The notes: generated from the sequence alone by a model not told the origin. A stretch of 46,097 nt of DNA from an uncultured Bacilli bacterium (GCA_947628895.1 CANRBS010000005.1:1-46097); one strand, 5' to 3'; counted from the first letter of the stretch, positions 26,807 through 36,842 are shown. Translations and numbers: made by a program.

Positions 26807-28555
26807 ATGAAAAATAAAAATGCTTTTACATTAGTAGAATTATTAGCAGTAATAGCAATCTTAGCAATACTAGTAATTATAGCACTACCAAATGTACTTA
26901 AAATGTTTAGAGAAGCAAAAATAAATACATTTACCCGTGAAGTACAAAATATAATAAGAAGTGCTGAGAGTAAATATGTATCTTTGTCTATTGGAAATAA
27001 AAATACAAATTGTTTTGATAGTAGTACAAATACATTAAATTTAGATGGAAGAAGTAACATATTATATGTAGTTAAATTTAATGATAAAGGAAAAATAATA
27101 GAGATAAATGCAAGAGATGAAGCAAATGAATTAATAGCAAATAATACAAATGGAATACAAAGAGAAGACATAGGAAAAAAATATAAAGTAGAAGCAGCTA
27201 AGACAAGTATAACTGATTGCAAGGGAAATCAGTTGATTGATGGTGAAAAGCCAAAAACAAAATATGTAGAAAGAGAATTAAATGGAGCTGACCCAGTATT
27301 AGGAGATAAAATGATACCAGTAATGTTATCAGATACAGGAGTAGCAACATATGCACGCGAATATGATGAATGGTATAAATATACGGCTAAAAGATGGGCA
27401 AATGCAGTAATATTAGTAGACAAACCAAGTAAAAGTGATTATAAACCAGGAGATACAATATTAGAAAGTGATATAAGAGGATATTTTGTATGGATACCAA
27501 AATATAGTTATAGAATATTTAATTTAGGAGATTATGAAGGATTAGAAAGTAGTAAACCGGAAGATCAAAAAAAGACAATAGAAATAGAATTTGGAACAAG
27601 AACAACAGGAGAAGTAGAGGGTGAGTGTATAACACCAATGGAAAGTGGTTCATCAAAAGCAAGTGGAGCCACAAAAGATTGTCAAGTTGGAGATTTAATG
27701 ACCCATCCAGCATTCTTATCAATACCATCAAATGGATTTTGGGTAGGAAAATTTGAAACAGGATATAATCAAAAAGCCGACCCTAGTCAACCTATAACTG
27801 ATGAAGATATAGCTACATGGACAACAGCAAATGCACAAGTAAATAGTGAAAAACCATCAAATATAATAGTAAAACCAACCGTATATTCATGGATGGGTGC
27901 AACTATATATAATTTATTTATGAATGCTTACAATTTCAATAGAAGTTTAGATAGTCACATGATGAAAAATACTGAGTGGGGAGCAGTAGTATACTTATCA
28001 CATTCAAAATATGGAATAAAAGATGAAGTAAGAATAAATAATCATAGTGGATATTTAACAGGCTATGCAGCAAATGAACCAAATGCAAGTGGGAGTACTA
28101 CAGCAAATACAAAATGGAATACTACTAATGGTCATACTGCTTCAACAACCGGAAACATAACAGGAGTATATGATATGAGTGGTGGTGCCTGGGAATATAT
28201 GGCCTCTTATATAGATGGAAAAACTGGAAGTAGTGGAATGGATAGTATAATAACTAATGAAATATATAATAAGTATTTAGATAAATATTCAAATTTAAGT
28301 GAAAGAACATCATATAAATATAGAATACTCGGAGATGCTACAGGAGAACTCGGACCATTTTGGAGTAGTAGTGGAACCTATCAAAGTGCATGGTATGCCG
28401 ACTATTCGAGCTTCTTTGAGCCTATTTCTCCTTGGCTCAGTCGTGGGGGTGGATGCTATCGTACCATTTTTTCTGGTCAGTTCGGCTTTTACATGAGCAG
28501 TGGTGAAGCCAGCTCTAGTGTTGGCTCCCGTCTTGTTCTTACTCCAATAGATTAA
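26807..28555 (+). CDS. prepilin-like protein with C-terminal FGE/C-type-lectin-like domain; candidate DGR target 3
   Basis: Same architecture as genes 1 and 2; ends WLSRGGGCYRTIFSGQFGFYMSSGEASSSVGSRLVLTPID. Confidence 0.85.
   Translation: MKNKNAFTLVELLAVIAILAILVIIALPNVLKMFREAKINTFTREVQNIIRSAESKYVSLSIGNKNTNCFDSSTNTLNLDGRSNILYVVKFNDKGKIIEINARDEANELIANNTNGIQREDIGKKYKVEAAKTSITDCKGNQLIDGEKPKTKYVERELNGADPVLGDKMIPVMLSDTGVATYAREYDEWYKYTAKRWANAVILVDKPSKSDYKPGDTILESDIRGYFVWIPKYSYRIFNLGDYEGLESSKPEDQKKTIEIEFGTRTTGEVEGECITPMESGSSKASGATKDCQVGDLMTHPAFLSIPSNGFWVGKFETGYNQKADPSQPITDEDIATWTTANAQVNSEKPSNIIVKPTVYSWMGATIYNLFMNAYNFNRSLDSHMMKNTEWGAVVYLSHSKYGIKDEVRINNHSGYLTGYAANEPNASGSTTANTKWNTTNGHTASTTGNITGVYDMSGGAWEYMASYIDGKTGSSGMDSIITNEIYNKYLDKYSNLSERTSYKYRILGDATGELGPFWSSSGTYQSAWYADYSSFFEPISPWLSRGGGCYRTIFSGQFGFYMSSGEASSSVGSRLVLTPID
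28415..28546 (+). other. candidate DGR variable region (VR3)
   Basis: Gap-free alignment to VR1/VR2; only about 15 A in the 105 nt from RGG to LTP by hand count. Confidence 0.65.
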
Positions 28556-28564
28556 CATAATTTT

Positions 28565-28602
28565 AAACATTGATGTTAAATTACTAACATTAATGTTTTT
28601 TT
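28565..28602 (+). terminator. intrinsic terminator after gene 3
   Basis: AAACATTGATGTTAAATTACTAACATTAATGTTTTTTT hairpin with T run. Confidence 0.65.
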
Positions 28603-28658
28603 CTTTATCTTTCTTTATTAAATGATTTATTTATTGTATAATATTTTTAGGTGAGTAT

Positions 28659-31226
28659 ATGAAAAAAAGAGCAATATTAATTGATGGAAATAACTTATTA
28701 TTTAGAAGTTATTATGCTACTGCTTATATGGGAAATTTAATGAAGAATTCTAAAGGTGTACCTACAAATGGACTTTATGGATTTGTAAATATGATAAATA
28801 AAATTATTAATGAAGAAGCACCTGAATATATAATGGTAGCATTTGATAAAGGACATAATTTTAGAAAAGATTTATATGAAAATTATAAAGATGGTAGAAT
28901 TGAAACACCACAAGACTTGTTAGTTCAATTTCCTATTGCTAAAGAAATATGTACACTTCTTGGTATTAAATATATTGAATGTGATAATTATGAAGCTGAT
29001 GATATAATTGGTACATTTGCAAGAATGGCTGATGAAGATAAAGATTATAATGCTACAATTATTAGTAGTGATAAAGATTTATTACAATTAATTAGTGATG
29101 AAGTTGATGTAAAATTATTAAAACAAAAAGATTATGTTATTATGAACCCAGAAACATTTAGAGAAACTTATGGAATAGAACCAATTAGAATGATAGATTT
29201 AAAAGCATTAATGGGAGATGCATCTGATAATATTCCTGGTGTTAAAGGAATAGGTGAGAAAACAGCCTTAACTTTATTACAAAAATATGAAACATTAGAT
29301 GGTGTATATGAACATTTAAATGAAATAAGTGAAAAAACAAGAGAAAAATTAATTAATGATAAAGAAAATGCCTATTTTTCATATAAACTTGCTACTATTT
29401 ATAAAACAATTGATTTTGATTATACATTTGAAAGTATTAAATATAATGGACCTGATACTGAAAAATTAATTGATAAATATAAAGAACTAGAATTTAATTC
29501 ATTTTTAAAAAGTATTCCAACTAAAATAGATAATTCTAATATTGAATATGAAGAAGTTAAAGGAAAAATAGAATTAAGTGGTAAATATAGTTTCTATTTA
29601 GAATTAAATGGTACTAATTATCACACTGCTGATATGATTGGAGCATCTATTTATGATGGTAAAAAATCATATTATTTTGATAAAGCTAGTTTAATGTTAA
29701 ATAAAGATTTACTTAATGATATTGAAGTAACTTTTGATTTAAAAAAGAATATTGTTTATTTAAATAGATTAGGAATTAGTACTAATAGTAAATTTGATAC
29801 ATTAATCGCAAGTTACTTACTTAATTATAATGTTAAAGATGATGTATCATATTTAGCTAATACTGTAGGAATACAACTTGCATATTATGATAATATTATT
29901 GGTAAAAAAAGTACTATGACTCATGAAGAAATAATGTCTACTATAGTTAAAAAAGCTAAATATTTATATGATTATGAACAAAGTTTTCAAGATAAATTAG
30001 TATCAGAAGAATTAAATGACTTATATTATAATATAGAACATCCATTAATTAGTGTTTTAGCTGATATGGAAATTACTGGTATTAATGTTAAAAGTGAAGT
30101 AATTGATGAATTAAAAGAAGATATTAAAGTAAAATTATCAAACTTAGAAGATACTATTTATAATTATGCAGGTGAAAAATTTAATATATCAAGTCCAAAA
30201 CAACTAGCATATATTTTATATGATAAATTAGGTTTACCAAAAGGAAGAGGTAAGAATGCTAATTCTACTGCTCATGATGTATTAATTAAATTCGTAAACT
30301 CTCATCCAATTATAAATGAATTACTTGAATATAGGAATTTAAATAAGCTTTACACAACATACTTAGATACTTTTAATGATTATATACATGAAGATAATAA
30401 AATACATACAATATATAAGCAAACAGGGACAAGAACTGGTAGACTTTCATCAATTGATCCTAATCTTCAAAATATACCAGTTAGAAGTGAAGAGGGTAAG
30501 AAAATAAGAAAAGCATTTGTTGCTAGTGAAAACAGTGTATTATTATCTAGTGATTACTCTCAAATAGAACTTAGAATACTTGCTCATATTAGTAATTGTG
30601 ATAAATTAAAACAAGCATTTATTAATGGTGAAGATATACATACACATGTAGCTGCTGATATATTTGGATGTGATGAAATAAGTGTAACTCCTAATATGAG
30701 AAGAACTGCTAAAGCTGTTATATTTGGTATTGTTTATGGTATTAGTGGTTATGGGTTAGGTGAAAACTTAGATATAAGTGCTAGTGAAGCAAAACAATAT
30801 ATTGATAAATATTTAAATTTATATCCAGAAGTTAATAATTATATGAACGAAATAGTTGAAAAAACAAGAGAACTTGGATATGTAAGAACTCTTTTAAATA
30901 GAAAAAGAGAAATAGAAGAAATTAAAAATACTAATCATTTAATAAGAGCTATGGGAGATAGAATGGCATTAAATACACCAATTCAAGGAACTAGTGCTGA
31001 TATATTAAAAATGGCTATGATTAAAATTTATAATGAATTAAAAGAAAAAGGTTATAAAACTAAAATGTTATTACAAGTACATGATGAATTAATATTTGAT
31101 ACTCCAAATGATGAATTAAATGATGTTATTGAACTTGTTAGAAACACTATGGAAAACATATATAAATTATCAGTACCACTTAAAGTAGGTATTGATTATG
31201 GTAAAAACTGGTATGAAGCAAAATAA
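28659..31226 (+). CDS. polA: DNA polymerase I
   Basis: 5' nuclease domain, LLSSDYSQIELRILAHIS, RRTAKAVIFGIVYGISGYGLGENL, QVHDELIFD. Confidence 0.97.
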   Translation: MKKRAILIDGNNLLFRSYYATAYMGNLMKNSKGVPTNGLYGFVNMINKIINEEAPEYIMVAFDKGHNFRKDLYENYKDGRIETPQDLLVQFPIAKEICTLLGIKYIECDNYEADDIIGTFARMADEDKDYNATIISSDKDLLQLISDEVDVKLLKQKDYVIMNPETFRETYGIEPIRMIDLKALMGDASDNIPGVKGIGEKTALTLLQKYETLDGVYEHLNEISEKTREKLINDKENAYFSYKLATIYKTIDFDYTFESIKYNGPDTEKLIDKYKELEFNSFLKSIPTKIDNSNIEYEEVKGKIELSGKYSFYLELNGTNYHTADMIGASIYDGKKSYYFDKASLMLNKDLLNDIEVTFDLKKNIVYLNRLGISTNSKFDTLIASYLLNYNVKDDVSYLANTVGIQLAYYDNIIGKKSTMTHEEIMSTIVKKAKYLYDYEQSFQDKLVSEELNDLYYNIEHPLISVLADMEITGINVKSEVIDELKEDIKVKLSNLEDTIYNYAGEKFNISSPKQLAYILYDKLGLPKGRGKNANSTAHDVLIKFVNSHPIINELLEYRNLNKLYTTYLDTFNDYIHEDNKIHTIYKQTGTRTGRLSSIDPNLQNIPVRSEEGKKIRKAFVASENSVLLSSDYSQIELRILAHISNCDKLKQAFINGEDIHTHVAADIFGCDEISVTPNMRRTAKAVIFGIVYGISGYGLGENLDISASEAKQYIDKYLNLYPEVNNYMNEIVEKTRELGYVRTLLNRKREIEEIKNTNHLIRAMGDRMALNTPIQGTSADILKMAMIKIYNELKEKGYKTKMLLQVHDELIFDTPNDELNDVIELVRNTMENIYKLSVPLKVGIDYGKNWYEAK

Positions 31227-31256
31227 ACCATTAGAATTTTAATGGTTTATTTTTTA
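31226..31256. terminator. bidirectional terminator between convergent polA and tmcAL-like gene
   Basis: AAACCATTA-GAATTTT-AATGGTTTATTTTTT. Confidence 0.6.
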
Positions 31257-32364
31257 TTTCATCACTACTTATATCTTCATAAATATATGAGTAAATATCA
31301 GTAACTCTTTTTTCTATATTAAGTGTTTTATACTTTTTAGTATCATATTTATTTAAGATAGGGAATTCTAAATTAGATTTTATTTCATTTAAATATTTTT
31401 GTCCTTCATTACTAAATCCAAGTATTCTAATATATTCAATATCTAAATCTTTATTTTCATCTTTAGTGAATGAACATAATATATGATTTAACATTCTTGA
31501 TATTTTATTATAAGTATATCTTTTAGTTTTAATATTTTGTATTAATTCATCTAATGAGTTTGATTTATTTATAGAACTTTTTATTCTTGTACTTAGTCCT
31601 TCATCTACATCTAAATATTTTTCTAAATTTTCTTCTGATAATATTTTATATTTTAAACATTCAAAATATTTATTATTAATATTTTTATCTTTAAGTATTT
31701 CATATACATTTTGTGGTACTTTATCTTTAATACTTTGATTATTTATGATTCTATTTCTTATGTTAGAAGATGATACTATATTAGAACTATCTAATAAGTC
31801 ATGATAATCATTAGTTCTTTTAATATTAAATATTTCTATATTATAATTATTTTTTATTATTTCTTTTATATAACTTAGTGCTAGTAAATCATTAGGACTT
31901 TTAATTTCATAATTATTTAAGTCTTTTAGAGCTTTATTTAGAGCAGTAGGGTAATTTATTCCAGAACTTAGATATTCTTTTACTTTTAAATCAAATTCAT
32001 TATTATTGATTTGTGTTTTAGCACAAGAAATAATTTCATCTATATTTTCAGTTTCACTTCCAAAACATAAAGTATCTATATGAACAGCATTTAAAAGTTT
32101 TAAAGCATTATGAGCAAATATATCACTACTTTGAGTAGAGAATACATAAGGAAGTTCTATTACAATATCAACTCCATTTAAAATAGACACTTTAGTTTTA
32201 TCCCATTTATTTAATATAGATAAGTTTCCTCTTTGAGTAAATGAAGAAGATGTGCATACTATAATAATTGAATCTTTATATTTTTCTTTTATTTTTTTAA
32301 TTTGATATAAGTGTCCATTATGAAATGGGTTATATTCAACTACAATTCCTATTATCTTTTTCAT
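31231..32364 (-). CDS. tmcAL: tRNA(Met) cytidine acetate ligase-like nucleotidyltransferase (YlbM family)
   Basis: IGIVVEYNPFHNGHLYQIKKIKE, VIELPYVFSTQSSDIFAHNALKLLNA, LCFGSE, NDYHDLLDSSNIVSSSNIRNRI. Confidence 0.9.
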   Translation of the reverse strand: MKKIIGIVVEYNPFHNGHLYQIKKIKEKYKDSIIIVCTSSSFTQRGNLSILNKWDKTKVSILNGVDIVIELPYVFSTQSSDIFAHNALKLLNAVHIDTLCFGSETENIDEIISCAKTQINNNEFDLKVKEYLSSGINYPTALNKALKDLNNYEIKSPNDLLALSYIKEIIKNNYNIEIFNIKRTNDYHDLLDSSNIVSSSNIRNRIINNQSIKDKVPQNVYEILKDKNINNKYFECLKYKILSEENLEKYLDVDEGLSTRIKSSINKSNSLDELIQNIKTKRYTYNKISRMLNHILCSFTKDENKDLDIEYIRILGFSNEGQKYLNEIKSNLEFPILNKYDTKKYKTLNIEKRVTDIYSYIYEDISSDEIKNKPLKF

Positions 32365-32520
32365 AAATACTCCTTTTTTTCATAAGATATTATAGCAAAT
32401 TCATAAAAAAACTACAATTTTTATAAAAAATGATTAATTTTACTTGATATTTTTTATTATTTATGAGAAAATACATTAGCAAAGAAAAAATGTTTATCTT
32501 GATGTGAAGGAGGAATAAAA

Positions 32521-32733
32521 ATGAAATTAGATATTACTTTATTTGGTGCATTACCTTTTAGAAGAATTAGTAAAACTGCTAAAAGACAAAGAAGAACTCA
32601 TTTAAAGAAAACTGCTCCAACTGTTACAACTTGTAGTAATTGTGGTGCTGTTGTAGCTCCTCATAGAGCATGTACTAAGTGTGGATACTATAAAGGAAAA
32701 GAAGCTATTAAAGTTACTAAAGAAGAAAAATAA
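32521..32733 (+). CDS. rpmF: 50S ribosomal protein L32
   Basis: RQRRTHLKKTAPTVTTCSNCGAVVAPHRACTKCGYYKGK. Confidence 0.95.
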   Translation: MKLDITLFGALPFRRISKTAKRQRRTHLKKTAPTVTTCSNCGAVVAPHRACTKCGYYKGKEAIKVTKEEK

Positions 32734-32744
32734 ATTATTAAATT

Positions 32745-32767
32745 ACAACCATTAAGGTTGTTTTTAT
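32745..32767 (+). terminator. intrinsic terminator after rpmF
   Basis: CAACC-ATTAA-GGTTGTTTTTATT. Confidence 0.65.
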
Positions 32768-32779
32768 TTACAATTTATG

Positions 32780-33045
32780 ATATTATTTTTGCAAGAGCTA
32801 TGAATAGGAAGAGTAATTTATTAATTTATTATAGAGAGTTATCAAATGGTGAAAGATAATATAAATTATAAATGAAAGACACCTAGGAGCTATTTATTTG
32901 AAATAATAGTAGAATAAATCGTAAGTAAAACGTTAAATTACTAGAGTGATTATATAAATTTATATAATAAATTGGGTGGTACCGCGGATTAAAATAAAAA
33001 ACAGTTATTCGTCCCTTGTGGATAATGTAACTGTTTTTATTTTAG
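32780..33045 (+). ncRNA. T-box riboswitch leader upstream of aspS; GAC (Asp) candidate specifier at 32878-32880
   Basis: T-box core TGGGTGGTACCGCGG near 32970; terminator AAACAGTTAT...GTAACTGTTTTTATTTTA; GAAAGACACC context around the specifier. Confidence 0.9.
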
Positions 33046-33054
33046 GAGGGTATA

Positions 33055-34368
33055 ATGAATAAGAAAAATTTAAATGAATTAGAAAAATATTTAGATGAAA
33101 ATATTACTATTGTAGGATTTGTTGATAATATTAGAGACTTACAATATGTACAATTTCTTATTATTAGAGATAGTTATGGAAAATTACAAGTAACTATTGA
33201 AAAGAATGAAGAAAATAATAAATTAAATGAAATAGTTTCTAATTTATCATGTGAAAGTACAGTAAAAATTACAGGAAAACTTATAAAAAATGAAAAAGTA
33301 AAATTAAATGGTATGGAATTAATACCAAATGGAATTATAATAACTAGTAAATGTTTAGAAGAATTACCTATCAATTACAAAGAAATGAATTCTTCTTTAA
33401 TTGATACTAGATTAAATTATCGTTTTTTAGATTTAAGAAATGAAAAAAATAATTTAATGTTTAAAGTTCAAACTTGCCTTATTAATGCTATGAGAGAATT
33501 TGTTGTAAAAAGTAATTTTGTTGAAATCCACACACCAAAAATTATTAGTGCAGCAAGTGAATCAGGATCTGATGTTTTTGAACTTAAATATTTTGATAGA
33601 AAAGCATATTTAGCACAAAGTCCTCAATTTTATAAACAAATGGCAATGTGTAGTGGTTTTGAAAGAGTATTTGAAATAGCACCTGCTTTTAGAGCAGAAA
33701 AATCAAATTCTTATAGACATACTACTGAATTTACATCTTTTGATATAGAAATTAGTTATTTAGAAAATTTAGAAGAACTAATGGATTTTGAAGAAAATCT
33801 TATAATTGCTGGATTAAGTGAAGTAAAAGAAAAATATGAAAGTGAAATTAAAAGATTATTTAATGTAGATATTATAATTCCTACTAAACCATTTCCAAGA
33901 ATTAAATTAGAAGAATTATATAAAATTTTAGAAGAAAAATATAATTTTAAAATGAATTATGAAGATGTAGGAGATATGAATGCTGAATCAGAAAAACTAG
34001 CATCAAAATATATAAAAGAAAAATATGGACATGAATTTGTATTTATTACTGATTTTAGTGCTAAAAAAAGAGCATTTTATCATAAAAGAGAAAAAGGAAT
34101 ACCACAAGGTGCTGATTTGATATGGAAGGGTTGTGAAACAACTACTCTTGCTATTAGAGAAAATAGATATGAAATTTTATGTAATCAAGCAGAAGAAAAA
34201 GGTTTAAAAGATGATGTTAAATTCTATTTAGAATTCTTTAAATATGGATGTCCTCCACATGGTGGATTTGCAATTGGAGTAGATAGATTAACTATGTTAT
34301 TACTTGAAACAATGTCTTTGAAAGAAACAATGTTTATATTTAGAGGACCAAGTAGAATAGAACCATAA
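33055..34368 (+). CDS. aspS: aspartyl-tRNA synthetase, archaeal/eukaryal-type architecture (possibly non-discriminating)
   Basis: Class II motifs LNYRFLDLRN, AQSPQFYKQMAMCSGFERVFEIAPAFRAEKSNSYRHTTEFTSFDIE, GCPPHGGFAIGVDRLTMLLL; ~437 aa; no bacterial GAD insertion seen. Confidence 0.85.
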   Translation: MNKKNLNELEKYLDENITIVGFVDNIRDLQYVQFLIIRDSYGKLQVTIEKNEENNKLNEIVSNLSCESTVKITGKLIKNEKVKLNGMELIPNGIIITSKCLEELPINYKEMNSSLIDTRLNYRFLDLRNEKNNLMFKVQTCLINAMREFVVKSNFVEIHTPKIISAASESGSDVFELKYFDRKAYLAQSPQFYKQMAMCSGFERVFEIAPAFRAEKSNSYRHTTEFTSFDIEISYLENLEELMDFEENLIIAGLSEVKEKYESEIKRLFNVDIIIPTKPFPRIKLEELYKILEEKYNFKMNYEDVGDMNAESEKLASKYIKEKYGHEFVFITDFSAKKRAFYHKREKGIPQGADLIWKGCETTTLAIRENRYEILCNQAEEKGLKDDVKFYLEFFKYGCPPHGGFAIGVDRLTMLLLETMSLKETMFIFRGPSRIEP

Positions 34369-34391
34369 AAATAATAATTTAGGAGGATAAT

Positions 34392-34943
34392 ATGAATGAA
34401 TTAAATACAAAAAAGCTTGAAACAGAAAGGTTAATATTAAGAAAATTTGAATTAAGTGATGCTGATGGTATGTTTAATAATTGGGCAACTGATGAAAAAT
34501 CTTGTAGATATTTAAGTTGGAGTGTACCTAAAAATGTTGAAGAAACAAAGTCAGTAATAAAGTCTTGGATAGAAGAATATAAAAATGGAAGTTATAATTG
34601 GATAGTTGAATTAAAATAAACACATGAAGTAATTGGAAGTATTTGTGTAATATCAACTAGTAAAATGAATTCAACTGCTGAAGTTGGATACTCTTTTGGT
34701 TCTAAATATTGGGGATGTGGTTATGCAACCGAAGCATTAAGAAGAGTATTAGAATATTTACTTAATGATTGTGGATTTTATTTAATTGAAGCAGATTATA
34801 TAAGTGGGAATCCTGCTAGTGGAAGAGTTATGGAAAAAGCAGGAATGCATAGAGATGCAATTCTTCGTGAAAGAGGATATAATAAATATACAAATGAAAG
34901 AAATGATACAATTGTTTATTCTATAAAAAGAGATGAATTGTAG
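34392..34943 (+). pseudogene. GNAT N-acetyltransferase interrupted by a single in-frame TAA (34617-34619)
   Basis: ORFs 34392-34619 and 34665-34943 are in the same frame; reading through TAA gives IVELK-*-THEVIGSICVIS...YWGCGYATEALRRVLEYL, a contiguous GNAT. Confidence 0.85.
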
Positions 34944-34950
34944 GGTAAAC

Positions 34951-35034
34951 AACAAAAGAGAAAATAAGTAAGTAAAGTTGTAATTTACTTACTCTTTTGT
35001 TAAAATTATAATTAGTTTATTAAAACTAATTATA
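34951..35034. terminator. two consecutive hairpins between the GNAT pseudogene and rhuM-like gene 1
   Basis: AACAAAAGAG..AAGTAAGTAAA/TTTACTTACTCTTTTGTT and ATAATTAGTTT/AAAACTAATTAT. Confidence 0.55.
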
Positions 35035-35050
35035 GATTGGAGATGAGATA

Positions 35051-36097
35051 ATGAGTAAAATAGAAGAACAAAATAATTTATTAATATATAAAAATAAAGA
35101 TGGCAATATAGTTGTTGATGCAATCTATAAAGATGAAACCCTATGGCTTACACAAAAAGGTATGTCTAAAGTCTTTGATGTTGGAGTACCAGCAATTTCA
35201 AAACATTTGAGAAATATATTTGATGAGGAAGAATTAAATGAGAGTATGGTTGTTTCCAAAATGGAAAATACCACTCAACATGGAGCGATTAAAGAAAAAA
35301 CACAAACAAATGAGGTTAAGATTTATAATCTTGATGCTATTATTGCAGTAGGTTATCGTGTTAATTCTAAAAAAGCAACTGAATTTAGAATTTGGGCAAC
35401 AAAAATACTAAAAGAATATATGATAAAAGGTTTTGCTCTAAATGATGAAAGATTTATAAATGGAAATAAATTTAGCATTAAATACTTTGATGAATTATTA
35501 GAAAGAATTAAAACCATTAGAGTAAGTGAAAGAATGTCTTATCAAAAAATAACAGATTTGTTTATTGCAACATCATCTGATTATAATCCAAAAACTGAAG
35601 AAGCATACACATTTTTTAAAATTGTACAAAACAAATTGCATTATGCAATAAGTGGTCATACAGCAGCAGAATTAATTTATACAAGGGCTAATGCTAATAA
35701 AGTAAATATGGGACTTACTAATTGGAAAAATAGTCCTGATGGGTTAATATATAAATATGATGTTTCTATAGCTAAAAACTATTTAAATGAAGAAGAATTA
35801 AATAAATTAAACCGTTTGACTATAGCATTTTTAGATTATGCTGAAGATATGGCTTATGAACATAAAGTGATGACTATGAACGATTGGATAAATGCAACCG
35901 ATAAATTATTAAAATTTAGAGAAAAAAATATTTTGACTAATTCTGGTAAAATAACCCATAAAGCTGCAGTTGATAAAGCTGAGAGGGAATATGAGAAATA
36001 TAGAGTAATTCAAGATCAAAAATATATATCTTCAATGGACGAATTCTATAAGAGATATTTTAAAGAAAATAAAGAGAGTAGTGATAAAAATGAATAA
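35051..36097 (+). CDS. RhuM family protein, copy 1
   Basis: DETLWLTQKGMSKVFDVGVPAISKHLRNIF, YNLDAIIAVGYRVNSKKATEFRIWATKILKEYMIKGFALND, LHYAISGHTAAELIYTRANANK. Confidence 0.9.
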   Translation: MSKIEEQNNLLIYKNKDGNIVVDAIYKDETLWLTQKGMSKVFDVGVPAISKHLRNIFDEEELNESMVVSKMENTTQHGAIKEKTQTNEVKIYNLDAIIAVGYRVNSKKATEFRIWATKILKEYMIKGFALNDERFINGNKFSIKYFDELLERIKTIRVSERMSYQKITDLFIATSSDYNPKTEEAYTFFKIVQNKLHYAISGHTAAELIYTRANANKVNMGLTNWKNSPDGLIYKYDVSIAKNYLNEEELNKLNRLTIAFLDYAEDMAYEHKVMTMNDWINATDKLLKFREKNILTNSGKITHKAAVDKAEREYEKYRVIQDQKYISSMDEFYKRYFKENKESSDKNE

Positions 36098-36320
36098 TAA
36101 TAAAACAAATATCAACTATTTGATTGCAATTTATTTAACCATTTAGTTGATGAGCAATTATAAACAAAGTTTTATTAAAAATTAAATCATGTATGGTTTA
36201 TTAAAAATGGATTAAAATTGATGAGAATCGATAATAATATAATATAAAATGGATTATGCCAATTAACTCTTTAGGATTAATAGTTAAAAGTTAACAAAAA
36301 AATTTATAGAGGTGATAAAT

Positions 36321-36842
36321 TTGAAAAATATTGAACTATATGTACCAAAATTAAAAGATTACTGGTATGAAGAAAAAATACAAAAAGATCTATTATCTAT
36401 GAATTATAATGCGGGATATGATGTTTCTTATTATGGATATCATTATGATACTGGATGTATTGATTTTCCAAAAGAAAAATGGAAAGAAACTTATGAAAAG
36501 AGAAAAGATAAAAATAAATATTTTGCTTATATTAAAGATTTGGATTTAAATGAATATGTTGGATATGTAAATTATCATTACAATGGAAATGAAAATAGAT
36601 ATGAATGTGGAATATTAATAGAGAACAAATATAGAGGCTGTGGTTATTCAAAGTTAGCTTTAAAATTATTGTGTCAAGTAGCTAAAGAAAACGGAATAAA
36701 GGAATTGTATGATAATTTTGAAAAAGATAGAGATAAGGCTTTACAATTATTTAAATCAGCAGGTTTTAAAATTGTTGAAACACAAACTTGGAAAAAATTT
36801 GATAAAATGGTAGAAGGTGTATTAATTAAAATTGATTTATAA
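36321..36842 (+). CDS. GNAT-family N-acetyltransferase
   Basis: ECGILIENKYRGCGYSKLALKLLCQVAKENGIKELYDNFEKDRDKALQLFKSAGFK; TTG start likely (GTG 36312 is the alternative). Confidence 0.8.
   Translation: MKNIELYVPKLKDYWYEEKIQKDLLSMNYNAGYDVSYYGYHYDTGCIDFPKEKWKETYEKRKDKNKYFAYIKDLDLNEYVGYVNYHYNGNENRYECGILIENKYRGCGYSKLALKLLCQVAKENGIKELYDNFEKDRDKALQLFKSAGFKIVETQTWKKFDKMVEGVLIKIDL

Noticed and set aside
34392-34943. Stop-codon recoding as a genome-wide explanation for the split GNAT
   Set aside because: Other genes use TAA as a normal terminator, so recoding of TAA is not supported; a local nonsense mutation or sequencing error is simpler.
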